From Pseudomonadota bacterium (lineage in GTDB: Bacteria > Pseudomonadota > Alphaproteobacteria > Rhodospirillales > Magnetospirillaceae): a DNA stretch of 64,000 bases. Below the pieces are notes generated by a model. It was not told the origin of the DNA. It was given only the letters and a program-made list of their open reading frames with translations, and searched no databases. A program made the translations under genes and the position numbers. The stretch spans positions 33,877 through 97,876 of the forward strand of contig JAJYTF010000018.1 of assembly GCA_021793155.1 (NCBI GenBank). The letters are read 5' to 3'. Positions 52,743 to 61,032 of this stretch are shown here, one piece after another (the stretch's first letter is position 1; the number at the start of each line of letters is the position of its first letter).

Positions 52743-54404
52743 CTATTCCGAATACATCCAGGCGCGAATGATCGACAGCGCCTCTTCGGGATGCTTGTCG
52801 ACGATCTCGCCGATCTTGCGGATCGACGACGCCTTGACGCGGCCTTCCACCTTGTCGATGTCGATCAGTTCGTCGACGGTCTCCATTTCCTCGGGCAACA
52901 TGCCGGGCGCCGGCACCGGCGGAATGCCGCCGGGGCCGAGCAACGGGGGGCCGCCGCCCGGTCCCATCAGGCGCCGCCCGTCGGGGGTGACCGCCTGGGC
53001 CGCCATGGACTCGACGGCGCGGCTGACCAGGGGGCGCAGAACCAGCAGAAGGAACAGGATCGCCACCACCGACAGGCCCAGATTCGACGCCACTTTTTCG
53101 ACGAAGTCGCGATCGAAGCCGAACAGCTTGTTGTCGGCCTCTTCCGGCTCGGGCTCGTCATGCCCGGCGAACGGCATGTTGATGACTTCCACCTGGTCGC
53201 CGCGTTGCGCGTCATAGCCGATGGCGCTGCGGACCAGAGCGGCCAGCTGTTCCATCTCCTTGTCGTCGCGCGGCTTGTAGGTCAGCTTCTTCTGCCCTTG
53301 GGCCGGCGGGCCGTAATTGCCGTCGACCAGCACCGCCGCGGTGATGCGCTTGATGTCGCCCATTTCCTTGACCTCGTTGCGCGTGGTCTTGGAAATTTCG
53401 AAATTGACCGTCTCTTGCGTGCGGTTCTGCTTGCTTTGGCTGCGTGCTCCCGGATTGTTGGCACCGGCGTCCGGCAGGTTCTGCTGCACGCTGATGGAGG
53501 AATTCTCCATGTCCTGTGTCTGCTCGCCTTCCTCGACGGTGACGTGCGAGCGTTCCACCTTGCTGTCCGGGTCGTAGATTTCCTTGGTGGTGGCGACGCG
53601 GTCCAGGTCCATTTCCACCGACACCTGGGCGCGCACCCGGTCCGGGCCGACGCGGCGCTCGAGCAGTTCCTCGATGGTGCGCTGCAGCCGCTGTTCGGTG
53701 GCCAGCTTCATCTCGTCGGCCTGGTCGGCCATGGCCTGGTTGTCATCCTCCGATCCGCGGGCGAGCAGGGTGCCTTTCTCGTCGACGATGGAAATGCGTG
53801 AAGGCTTGAGCTTGGGTACGGCAGCGGCGACCAAGTGCTGGATGGCCTGTACCTGCTGCCGCGACAGCCGCTTGTTGCCGTCCATCTTGAGCACGATGGA
53901 GGCCGAGGGTTCCTGGGTTTCCCGGCTGAATACCTCGCGCTTGGGCAGAACCAGGTGGACGCGGGCCGACTTCACTCCCTCGATGGAGCGAATGGTGCGC
54001 GCCAGCTCGCCTTCCATGGCGCGCAGCAGATTGACGTTCTGGATGAAGCTGGTCGAGCCCAGCATGTCACCCTTGTCGAACAACTCGTAGCCGGTGGTCA
54101 CCGAGCCGCCGCTGGGCAGTTCCTGCTCGGCCATCTTGACCCGGAGGTCGAGCTTGCGGTCCTTCGGCACCCAGATCTCGGTACCGTCACGGCGCAACTC
54201 GTAAGGAACCTTGTCCGCCTGCAGCTTGGTGACGATCTGGTTCGCGTCCGGCAGGTCCAGGCCGCCGTACAGCATCTCCATCGGCGGCGACGACATGCGG
54301 GCCAGCAGGTAGATTACGAAGGCGAGAACCGCGACACCGCCCCCCGCGATGGCGGTCAGTCGGGTCGCCCCCAGCTTCTTGAGGGATTGAAGAAACGAGT
54401 TCAC
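52743..54404 (-). CDS. fliF: Flagellar MS-ring protein FliF
   Basis: A 553-aa ring protein with two membrane helices (about residues 17-35 and 440-460). Between them lie the ring-building motifs: YGGLDLPDANQIVTKLQADK, FIQNVNLLRAMEGELARTIR, VKSARVHLVLPKREVF and QAIQHLVAAAVPKLKP. The C-terminal tail (after about 520) is the FliG-binding segment. The start is a GTG at 54404. It opens the fliF-fliG-fliH-fliN-flbD-flhA-flhF-flhG run and is preceded by a large structured repeat. Confidence 0.94.
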   Translation of the reverse strand: MNSFLQSLKKLGATRLTAIAGGGVAVLAFVIYLLARMSSPPMEMLYGGLDLPDANQIVTKLQADKVPYELRRDGTEIWVPKDRKLDLRVKMAEQELPSGGSVTTGYELFDKGDMLGSTSFIQNVNLLRAMEGELARTIRSIEGVKSARVHLVLPKREVFSRETQEPSASIVLKMDGNKRLSRQQVQAIQHLVAAAVPKLKPSRISIVDEKGTLLARGSEDDNQAMADQADEMKLATEQRLQRTIEELLERRVGPDRVRAQVSVEMDLDRVATTKEIYDPDSKVERSHVTVEEGEQTQDMENSSISVQQNLPDAGANNPGARSQSKQNRTQETVNFEISKTTRNEVKEMGDIKRITAAVLVDGNYGPPAQGQKKLTYKPRDDKEMEQLAALVRSAIGYDAQRGDQVEVINMPFAGHDEPEPEEADNKLFGFDRDFVEKVASNLGLSVVAILFLLLVLRPLVSRAVESMAAQAVTPDGRRLMGPGGGPPLLGPGGIPPVPAPGMLPEEMETVDELIDIDKVEGRVKASSIRKIGEIVDKHPEEALSIIRAWMYSE

Positions 54405-54420
54405 GGCGACACCCTAGCCC

Positions 54421-54679
54421 GGATTTCTCCCATGGGTACCGATTTGATCGCGTTTCGGGGAGGCGATCGACCAAGTCACGGCCCGCCGGCAAGGCTGGCT
54501 GCCTTGCCTAGGGCCGTGACGCCGGCAGGCGTCCGCCGAAACGCGACCCGTACGGGCGGGACGAATTTGGGCACAGGGTGCGTTACCCGGCTTGGCCGAT
54601 GGCCCGCATCGGCCGGCGCCGGCTGCCTGCCCTGTGCCCAAATTCGTTTCCGTCAAATCGGCCCCCATGGGAAAAATCC
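54421..54679. repeat. 259-bp nested inverted-repeat element with three-way-junction potential
   Basis: The outer arms 54421-54447 and 54653-54679 are complementary at 24 of 27 positions. Inside are two independent hairpins. The first has arms 54448-54458 and 54536-54546 (11 bp perfect), enclosing 54475-54484 with 54511-54520 (10 bp perfect) and 54488-54495 with 54501-54508 (8 bp). The second has arms 54561-54578 and 54630-54647 (18 bp perfect), enclosing 54594-54601 with 54607-54614 (8 bp). The element fills most of the 362-base gap upstream of fliF; beyond it nothing else was seen except a hairpin at the end of the SIS gene. No coding potential was found. Confidence 0.8.
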
Positions 54680-54766
54680 AGGCTGTGGCGCAAGCCCCAT
54701 GCGCCGCTCATCCATTTGGAATGACGCTATACTCCGAAAGTGAAAGACCCGTTAACATCCCGGCAA

Positions 54767-55414
54767 TTATTGCCGGGTGGAAAACGGCGGTTCCAGGCCG
54801 TTTTCCCGTTCCTCGCGGATAATCCGCCCGAGGAACGCCCCAACCAGATGATCAATGATCATGTGAAGGTCTTCTACTGGGCCGTACTCGCCGGCCGGTG
54901 TGGGAACGTGAATGGTCAGGTCGGCAAGCTGGCGCAGTCGGCCGCCGTCGAAACCGGTCAAGGCGATTGCCGCATTGCCGTATTCCCTGGCATAGCGTAC
55001 CGCTTCCACCACGTTGGGCGAATTCCCCGAGGCCGAGATGGCGACTACCACGTCGCCGGGCCGCATCAGCACCTGCAACTGACGGACGAACATCTGGTCG
55101 TAGCCGTCATCATTGGCCACGGCGGTCATCACCGCCGCGTTGTCGGTAAGGCTCATGGCGCGGAACGGCCGCTTGGTCGCCCGGGTGCCGATGCCGACGT
55201 CGTTGGCGAAATGCGAGGCCGTGGCGGCGCTTCCGCCGTTGCCCAGGAAGAAGACCGTGCGGCTGGCCTCCCTCGCTTCCAGTAGCCTGCGGATGAACTG
55301 GCCGATCGCCTGCGGATCCAGCCGCGATGCAAGCCGGCCTACATACTGCAGATAGGCCGCGGCGAACTCGTCGGGATCGGTATGGCGTTGGGTGATGCTG
55401 TCCAGACTGTCCAT
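54767..55414 (-). CDS. SIS-domain sugar isomerase, GmhA-like
   Basis: A 215-aa SIS-domain protein related to phosphoheptose isomerase, with VFFLGNGGSAATASHFANDV, SLTDNAAVMTAVANDDGYDQ and the phosphosugar loop AISASGNSPNVVEAVRYARE. It differs from the gmhA at 37947 and belongs to the GmhA-like branch often found in surface-glycan or nucleotide-sugar clusters. Its stop codon lies within a hairpin loop (CCCGGCAA-TTA-TTGCCGGG, 54759-54777) that may end transcription. It stands between fliK and fliF, which suggests, without proof, a role in flagellar glycosylation. Confidence 0.72.
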   Translation of the reverse strand: MDSLDSITQRHTDPDEFAAAYLQYVGRLASRLDPQAIGQFIRRLLEAREASRTVFFLGNGGSAATASHFANDVGIGTRATKRPFRAMSLTDNAAVMTAVANDDGYDQMFVRQLQVLMRPGDVVVAISASGNSPNVVEAVRYAREYGNAAIALTGFDGGRLRQLADLTIHVPTPAGEYGPVEDLHMIIDHLVGAFLGRIIREERENGLEPPFSTRQ

Positions 55415-55506
55415 ATCCTAGGGCCTCGACGATCGAATGAAGCTAACACCTACCTCATCAGGCTAAGGCAGAATCAGGCAAACACGCAGAAGAATTAATC
55501 GGCTGA

Positions 55507-57309
55507 TCACACGCTGATGTCCACGCCGCTGTCACCGCCGCTACGGTAGGACGGCGCCTGCGTCTGGCCAACGGCTTCAACCACGTCACCGCCCGGATCG
55601 GCGCCGTTGTCGCGCGGGGCGTTCTGCCGGTCCTGGCCGGCCTGGCGACCCTGTTGCTGGTCGCTGCGCAACTGAAAGTTCAGGGAATTGGCGTCGGCGT
55701 TCAGGCCGGCGTTCTGCAGCGACTGCTGCAGGCTGCCCGCATCGTTCTTCAATAGTTGCAGCGTTTCCGGCCGGTCCGCGGTGATCGTCGCCTTCACCTG
55801 GCCGTCGCGCATTTCCAGTTTGACCTCGACATGGCCGAGGTCATTCGGATGCAGTTGGACGCTGATGGTGTCGTTGCCTTCCTTCAGGTTACGGGCCAGT
55901 TGCACTTTGATCTGGTCGGCCGGGGTCACAACCACCGGCTGGCGCGCCGGCAGGGTGGCGGCAGGCTCGTCCAGGGCGGTGGTCTGGGCGCCCCCTTGCG
56001 CCGCTGCCGGCGCCACGACTGCCACCGGTTCGGCTGCCGGGCGGCTGTCCCCGGCGCCGCCGGCGACTCCGCCCAGGGCCGAGATCGCCTGCGTTTCGCC
56101 GCCCGGGTCGGCGGCCGCGGCCGGAGCCGCGCCACCGGGAACGAAGCCGGGGGCGAATGGTTGGAGCGGTGCGATCGGCTCGGGCGACTGGCTTTGTGCC
56201 GATTGATCGCCGGCGCCGGTGCCGGAGTTGGTTCCGGAGCCGGAGCCGTTCGAGCCGGCCTGTCCGCTGGCCGCGTCGGCAGAGGCGGGATGGGCGCCGG
56301 CCGGCAGGCCGGCCGGGGAATCCGCTTCATTGGAAAAAACCTGGTGCAACGCGGCAGCATTCGCCACCGCCGGTGTCGGAGCCGATCCGCCGCTGTCCGC
56401 CGTCTTCACCCTGATCTTGACCGTGCCCTGGCCACCACCCGCCTGTTGGGCCAGTGCCGCGGCCTGGGCGGATGCCAGGGGGTCCGCTGTCCCAGGGGTT
56501 GTTGCCCCAGGGGCCGTTGCCGCCGGGGCCGTTGCCGCCGGGGCGGCGGCCGTAGGGGTTGTTGCCGCCGCGGCGCCAGCGCTGGGCGCGGCGGGGGTCT
56601 GCGGCGACAGCGCGCCTGCGGTCGGGGTGCCGCCGTTTGGCGCCGTCGCCGTTTGGCCCGAAGCAGGATAGACTGATGCCCCGTCGGCGGCGGATCCGCC
56701 CGGTGAGGTCGCCGTGTCGCCTGAGTTCCGAGGTGCCGGCAATGCCGGTTTGGGCAGTGGATTTGGAATCATCGACAGGGCAGCGGCTGCGCCAGCCTGT
56801 GATGCCGGGTCGGCCTGCGGGGGGGTCTGGCTCTGGGGCGGGGTGCTCGTCGGGGTGGACGAGCCGTCACCGTCCCCGGCATCCGCCGATTTGGTCTGCT
56901 TCTTCGATGTCTGCTCGGTGCCGTTCGGCCGGGCTGTTCCGGCGGCATCCTCCGCCTGATCGGTCGTCTCGGCGGCCTTGGTCGCCGGGCCGTCGGACTG
57001 TCCGGCATTGGTTGCGGCAGGTTTTGGTTCGGCTTTGGCAAAGTCCGTGGTCGACCATTTCGTCGCATTGTCCATCTGCGGATGGTCGGCCAGGCGGGCG
57101 TTCCTGGCCGAGGCATTGGCCGCAGCCGAGGTCTCGGCTTCGTCCAGGGCGGCGACCAGGGCGTTGAACGGCGAAGCCTTGCCCGACTGGGCGGCCTGCT
57201 GCAGCAATGCGGTGAAAGCCGAATCCTGGCTGCGCCCGCTGATCATCTCGGAGGAGAGGTTCTGCGTCAAATTGCGCGACGCCGGCGTGGCAACGGCTTC
57301 CACCGTCAT
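55507..57309 (-). CDS. fliK: Flagellar hook-length control protein FliK
   Basis: A 600-aa protein. A long low-complexity Ala/Gly/Pro/Thr region (to about residue 450), with near-repeats of Ala-Ala-Thr-Ala-Pro, acts as the molecular ruler. The C-terminal Flg_hook domain reads VQLARNLKEGNDTISVQLHP, NDLGHVEVKLEMRDGQVKAT and TLQLLKNDAGSLQQSLQNAG, with the usual PxxLGxVxV pattern. GGGGA precedes the ATG. A sigma-54-like promoter lies 43-58 bases upstream. Confidence 0.88.
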   Translation of the reverse strand: MTVEAVATPASRNLTQNLSSEMISGRSQDSAFTALLQQAAQSGKASPFNALVAALDEAETSAAANASARNARLADHPQMDNATKWSTTDFAKAEPKPAATNAGQSDGPATKAAETTDQAEDAAGTARPNGTEQTSKKQTKSADAGDGDGSSTPTSTPPQSQTPPQADPASQAGAAAALSMIPNPLPKPALPAPRNSGDTATSPGGSAADGASVYPASGQTATAPNGGTPTAGALSPQTPAAPSAGAAAATTPTAAAPAATAPAATAPGATTPGTADPLASAQAAALAQQAGGGQGTVKIRVKTADSGGSAPTPAVANAAALHQVFSNEADSPAGLPAGAHPASADAASGQAGSNGSGSGTNSGTGAGDQSAQSQSPEPIAPLQPFAPGFVPGGAAPAAAADPGGETQAISALGGVAGGAGDSRPAAEPVAVVAPAAAQGGAQTTALDEPAATLPARQPVVVTPADQIKVQLARNLKEGNDTISVQLHPNDLGHVEVKLEMRDGQVKATITADRPETLQLLKNDAGSLQQSLQNAGLNADANSLNFQLRSDQQQGRQAGQDRQNAPRDNGADPGGDVVEAVGQTQAPSYRSGGDSGVDISV

Positions 57310-57351
57310 GACTGGGTTCCCCGCTGATCAGATCAACATACGGAATCGAGA

Positions 57352-57367
57352 AGCAACTTTCGGGCCA
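57352..57367 (-). promoter_or_regulatory. Sigma-54-like promoter of fliK
   Basis: On the minus strand TGGCCCGAAAGTTGCT matches the RpoN consensus except C for A in the -24 element. GG and GC have correct spacing. It lies 43-58 bases before the fliK start, in the gap after flgK. Confidence 0.65.
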
Positions 57368-57536
57368 CATCTACCGCCTTGATCGGCTAGGATATTCGTC
57401 TTGCGCCAGGCGGTTCTTGCCGAGTACTCCGCGCAATTCTTGCCGGGGTGGGGATTTCGTCATGGCCATTTCCTCAGCCGCGGCGCGCCGACTCCTCTGG
57501 ATCAAAAGATCCGTCGCTACTTCAACGCCGTCGGGA

Positions 57537-59984
57537 TTAATGAACCGTCGCGCCCAGGCTGCCGAACAGCTGGGCCATTGTCGAGATGACCTGCGCCGAA
57601 TCGCGGTAGGCCTGCTGGTAGGTGGCGAGGTTCGCCAGGCTGTCGTTCATGTCCACACTGCCATTGCCCGCCTGGCGGCCGGCAAGGCTGTCAACCAGCA
57701 CCTGCTGGTAGGTCGCCTGCTGGCGGGCCGTCGCCGCCGCCGCGGTGGTGGCCGCGGCGATGGCGTCGGCATACTGGGCGAGGTTGTAGCTGCCGCGCGG
57801 CAGGGCGCCGGCCGCCGCCAGATTGAGCGGATTGCTCAGCATGTCGGCCAGAGGATTGAGCAACGCGGGATCGGCCAGCCGCGACGGATCGGCGTGCAAG
57901 TCGGGATTCAGCGCCAGTGCGCCGGCCGTGCCTGGCGTCGCCGTGGTGGCGAACAGGCCGGTAGGCGCCTTGGCGTCGAAGGCGTCGGCCGGGTCCGCGA
58001 CGAACACATCGTTGAGTCCGAAAAAATTGGCGAAGCCCGACACCACCCGGTCGGCCGGGGGGGCCAGTCCCAGAGCATCACCCGCAATGCTGGGCGCAGC
58101 AAGGCCGATGCGCTGGTCGGCGGGGGCGGACAGCTTGAGTGCCACCTGGTTCCCCACCGCCACGACCGAGGCCGCCAGCCCGCTGCTGCCGGCCGCCGCG
58201 TTGATCCGCGCCGCGAGGGTGTTCAGCGTCCACCCGGGGTCGGCCGCCAGGCTCAGCAGGGGCGAGCCGCTTTGGTCCTGCACGGTCAGCGGCCCGTTGA
58301 TCCCCAGGGCCGTGGTGGCATTCGGCATCAGCGTGCTGGTCAGGGTCATGCCGGTCCGCCCCCGGATATGATTGACCGCGGCGTCCTCGGCCGGCTGGTC
58401 GGCCGCCGGAGCCAAGCCCAGCTTGGCGACCGCGGTGGCGCCGGCTGCGTCCGGGGCGAGGGACAGGTCCGCGGCGACGGAGCTGGTCACCGTCAGCCTC
58501 GTGCCGTCGGCGGAACCGGACAGCTCGGCTTTCAGACCGCCCAGGGCGTTGAGGCGCGCGGCGATCGAGGCCAGGCTGTCACCGGGCTGGACGTCGCGCG
58601 GCGCGGTGGACATCCGATTGCCGAGGCTGTCGGTAAAGGTCAGCGCGCCCGACAGTCCCAGCGGCTTGTTGGGGTCTGCCGAAAGGGACGACTGATAGGT
58701 GGTGCTGCGCTGATCCCGGAAAGCCAGGCGGTACCCGGTGGCGGCCGGCAGGTTGATGGACAACCGACCTTCCTCGTCGAAATGCAGATAGGACGCCGAT
58801 TGCGTACCGAGCCGCGTATTCAGCCAGCCGTTCAAGGCTGTGGCGATCCGTGCGACCGGCCAACTGCCGGCGGCCGGCGATCCGGCGGCCTGCTGGGCCT
58901 GTGCCATGAGCATGGTCAGGCTGGTGGTGGCCTTGGCCCTGCCGTCCGGGCCCACTACGGAGATCATGGTGTCGCCGCCGGACACCGAGATGCGCTCTTC
59001 GGCTGGGTCGGCGACGCGGCGCGCCCCCAGGTAGGAGGCCCTGGCTCCGGCTCCGGCGATGCTGCGGTTGCTTGACTGGTTCACGCGCGCCTGAAGGGTC
59101 TGCGCCAGGGTGTCCAGCTGGTTTTGCAGGTTCGGCAGGCTGGTGTCGCGCGCCTGCAAAAGCGCCTGGATGGTTCCAGCCGACAGCTGTCCGCCGATAT
59201 CCGCTCCGTCGGCGGTCGGGCCGCTCGGCGAGCCGTTGGCGGATGCCGATTCGCTGGCCTGCGCCGCGGCACAGGCCAACCTCGCCGCCTTGCCGTCGAC
59301 CAGCGGCGTTCCCGACTTGGTGAACACCGCGGCCGTTCCGTCACTGCGGACGAACGATTCGAAATCGAGACTGGCTGACAATTGGCCCAGGGCGGCGTCC
59401 CGTTGCGTCGCAAGATCCGGATTGGTCGCGCCAGCGGCGCCGCTCACGGCGATCTTGTCGTTGATGCGGGCGACCTGCTGCAGGCTCGCCTGGGCCTGCG
59501 CCACCGCGCTGCCCAATTGCTTGTCGACCTCGCCCCGCAGCCCCTGGATGGCGCGTGTCGCAGTCGCCAGGCGGGTGGTCAGCGTGGTGACCGCCTGCGT
59601 CACCGCGGCGGCGGCCTGGGTCGGATCCGCCGCTGGCGCGGCGACCGACTTGACGACCTCTTGCACCGCCTGGCCGATCGAACCGCTGTCGCCCGGCTTG
59701 CCGAGAATTTGTTGGAGCCGGGCGCCGACCTGACTGTCCGTGATCAGGCTGTTGAGTCTTGCCGTGGCGTCTCGGACGCTGGCCTTCAGCCCCTCGACGA
59801 CACCCGGCTGAATGGCGGTGATGGGAACCAGCAACCCGGCGCTGGCGCCTGTCGTACCGCCCTCCGCCTCCGTTTTCGTTCGCGTGGCCGCTGCCGGCCG
59901 GCCGCTGCCGGCCGATCCGGCCGTCGGGAACGACGGGGGAGGCGCGATGCCGCCGAATGCCGTGTCGACGATATTGACCGCCAT
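57537..59984 (-). CDS. flgK: FlgK-like hook-filament junction protein with atypical N-terminus
   Basis: An 815-aa protein. The conserved FlgK core segment is at about residues 165-240 (VARINDKIAVSGAAG, DLATQRDAALGQLSASLDFE). The C-terminal 40 residues form the axial-protein helix MNDSLANLATYQQAYRDSAQ followed by VISTMAQLFGSLG. The middle holds several hundred extra residues with repeated beta-rich segments. The usual N-terminal axial helix with an NNIANVNTPGY-type motif is not visible; instead the protein starts MAVNIVDTAFGGIAPPPSF. It follows flgN by 38 bases. The FlgK call rests on the core, the C-terminus and the operon. Confidence 0.7.
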   Translation of the reverse strand: MAVNIVDTAFGGIAPPPSFPTAGSAGSGRPAAATRTKTEAEGGTTGASAGLLVPITAIQPGVVEGLKASVRDATARLNSLITDSQVGARLQQILGKPGDSGSIGQAVQEVVKSVAAPAADPTQAAAAVTQAVTTLTTRLATATRAIQGLRGEVDKQLGSAVAQAQASLQQVARINDKIAVSGAAGATNPDLATQRDAALGQLSASLDFESFVRSDGTAAVFTKSGTPLVDGKAARLACAAAQASESASANGSPSGPTADGADIGGQLSAGTIQALLQARDTSLPNLQNQLDTLAQTLQARVNQSSNRSIAGAGARASYLGARRVADPAEERISVSGGDTMISVVGPDGRAKATTSLTMLMAQAQQAAGSPAAGSWPVARIATALNGWLNTRLGTQSASYLHFDEEGRLSINLPAATGYRLAFRDQRSTTYQSSLSADPNKPLGLSGALTFTDSLGNRMSTAPRDVQPGDSLASIAARLNALGGLKAELSGSADGTRLTVTSSVAADLSLAPDAAGATAVAKLGLAPAADQPAEDAAVNHIRGRTGMTLTSTLMPNATTALGINGPLTVQDQSGSPLLSLAADPGWTLNTLAARINAAAGSSGLAASVVAVGNQVALKLSAPADQRIGLAAPSIAGDALGLAPPADRVVSGFANFFGLNDVFVADPADAFDAKAPTGLFATTATPGTAGALALNPDLHADPSRLADPALLNPLADMLSNPLNLAAAGALPRGSYNLAQYADAIAAATTAAAATARQQATYQQVLVDSLAGRQAGNGSVDMNDSLANLATYQQAYRDSAQVISTMAQLFGSLGATVH

Positions 59985-60022
59985 GGCGACCGGTCCCCGC
60001 TTGCCGTCCGCTCAGAAGACGC

Positions 60023-60703
60023 TCAGATGGTGCTGTTGTAGGCCAGGGAAGCACCCTGCCGGCTATAGGTTTCCCACAGTTGGCCGCCCTTGGAATAGGC
60101 CACCTCCTGGCGGCGCATCTTGCGGGCGGCGGTATTGATCACCTCGAACAGCTGTTCGATGGCGCTCATGTTGGCCTTCAACAGGATGGCGTTCTCCTTG
60201 ACCCGTTCCTCGAGGCCGCGGACCATGCCGATGACGGAGCCGCGCTGGTCGGGGTTCATGCTGCGGGTGGCCTGGCCGTCGCCCAACAGGGTGCGCAGCC
60301 GTTCCTGGTAAAGGCGGGTGGCGGCCATCTTGCGGTCCAGCAGGGCGGACACGCCGTTCGCATCGCCGGCCCGCAACAAGGCGTTCTCTTCGGTCAGCAA
60401 GTCGTCGTAAAGGCGGATCGCCTCGACCATCGGCGCCACATTGGCTGGCAATCCCCGCAGGTCGACCATCGGGGTGGCGGCGCGTGCGGTCGGCTGCATC
60501 TGCGGTTGCGGTTGCGTCGCGGGGCTGTGCGCCAGGTTGGGCCGTGCGGGCCCTATCGAGGACGGGGCGGCGCTCGCCGTTGGGCGTTGCGGCAACGTTG
60601 GGGCGCCGGGGGCAGGGACGACCGGCGTCGCGGCGCCGGGCCGGCCGGCCGGCGGAAGCTTCGGCGGCGGTTTGGGCAGGTTGGGGTTCTGCGGGAAGCT
60701 CAT
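60023..60703 (-). CDS. flgN: FlgN-like flagellar export chaperone
   Basis: A 226-aa protein with a Pro/Ala-rich first 80 residues and a helical remainder (EAIRLYDDLLTEENALLRAG, RKMAATRLYQERLRTLLGD, LLKANMSAIEQLFEVINTAA) typical of FlgN, the chaperone for FlgK and FlgL. The disordered N-terminal extension is longer than in enteric FlgN. It overlaps flgJ by 4 bases and precedes the flgK-like gene, its expected client. Confidence 0.72.
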   Translation of the reverse strand: MSFPQNPNLPKPPPKLPPAGRPGAATPVVPAPGAPTLPQRPTASAAPSSIGPARPNLAHSPATQPQPQMQPTARAATPMVDLRGLPANVAPMVEAIRLYDDLLTEENALLRAGDANGVSALLDRKMAATRLYQERLRTLLGDGQATRSMNPDQRGSVIGMVRGLEERVKENAILLKANMSAIEQLFEVINTAARKMRRQEVAYSKGGQLWETYSRQGASLAYNSTI

Positions 60704-61032
60704 GCTGTCTTCTCCTGCTGGGTGATGAGGCTGCGCATGACGGCATCGGCAATGCCCACACCGCCACGCTTGGCGAGCTGCTTGCCGTATTCGTCGATGA
60801 GCAGGGGGCGGAACATTTCCTCGGCGGCGCCGCCGCCGAACATGGTGTCGGTAGCGACGCCCTGGAACATCTGGCCGAACATCTGGGACAGGAATACGGC
60901 CTCGAAGTCCTGCGCCGCCTTCCTGGTTGCTGCGAGGTCGGTGCCTTTTGCCAGGCTGGGCAACCGCCTGGTCTGCGAAACCGCCATTTGCGCCTGGGCA
61001 GACAGCGTCGGGTCGGAGGCGGGGGCGGCCAT
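60700..61032 (-). CDS. flgJ: Rod-binding protein FlgJ, N-terminal domain only
   Basis: A 110-aa protein matching the rod-capping domain of FlgJ (AAQDFEAVFLSQMFGQMF, FGGGAAEEMFRPLLIDEYGK, GGVGIADAVMRSLI). The peptidoglycan-hydrolysing C-terminal domain of enteric FlgJ is absent, as is normal in alphaproteobacteria, where a separate enzyme opens the wall. The ATG at 61032 shares a base with the flgI stop (TGATG). Confidence 0.87.
   Translation of the reverse strand: MAAPASDPTLSAQAQMAVSQTRRLPSLAKGTDLAATRKAAQDFEAVFLSQMFGQMFQGVATDTMFGGGAAEEMFRPLLIDEYGKQLAKRGGVGIADAVMRSLITQQEKTA

Noticed and set aside
54661..54720. Sigma-54 site before fliF (GG-rich GCGCATGGGGCTTGC on the minus strand)
   Set aside because: The GG-GC spacing is 14, not 12, and the -24 element does not match.
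57417..59075. 552-codon plus-strand frame
   Set aside because: It lies antisense to the flgK-like gene and is a product of high-GC codon bias; its composition is Gly/Arg/Gln-rich with no domain.
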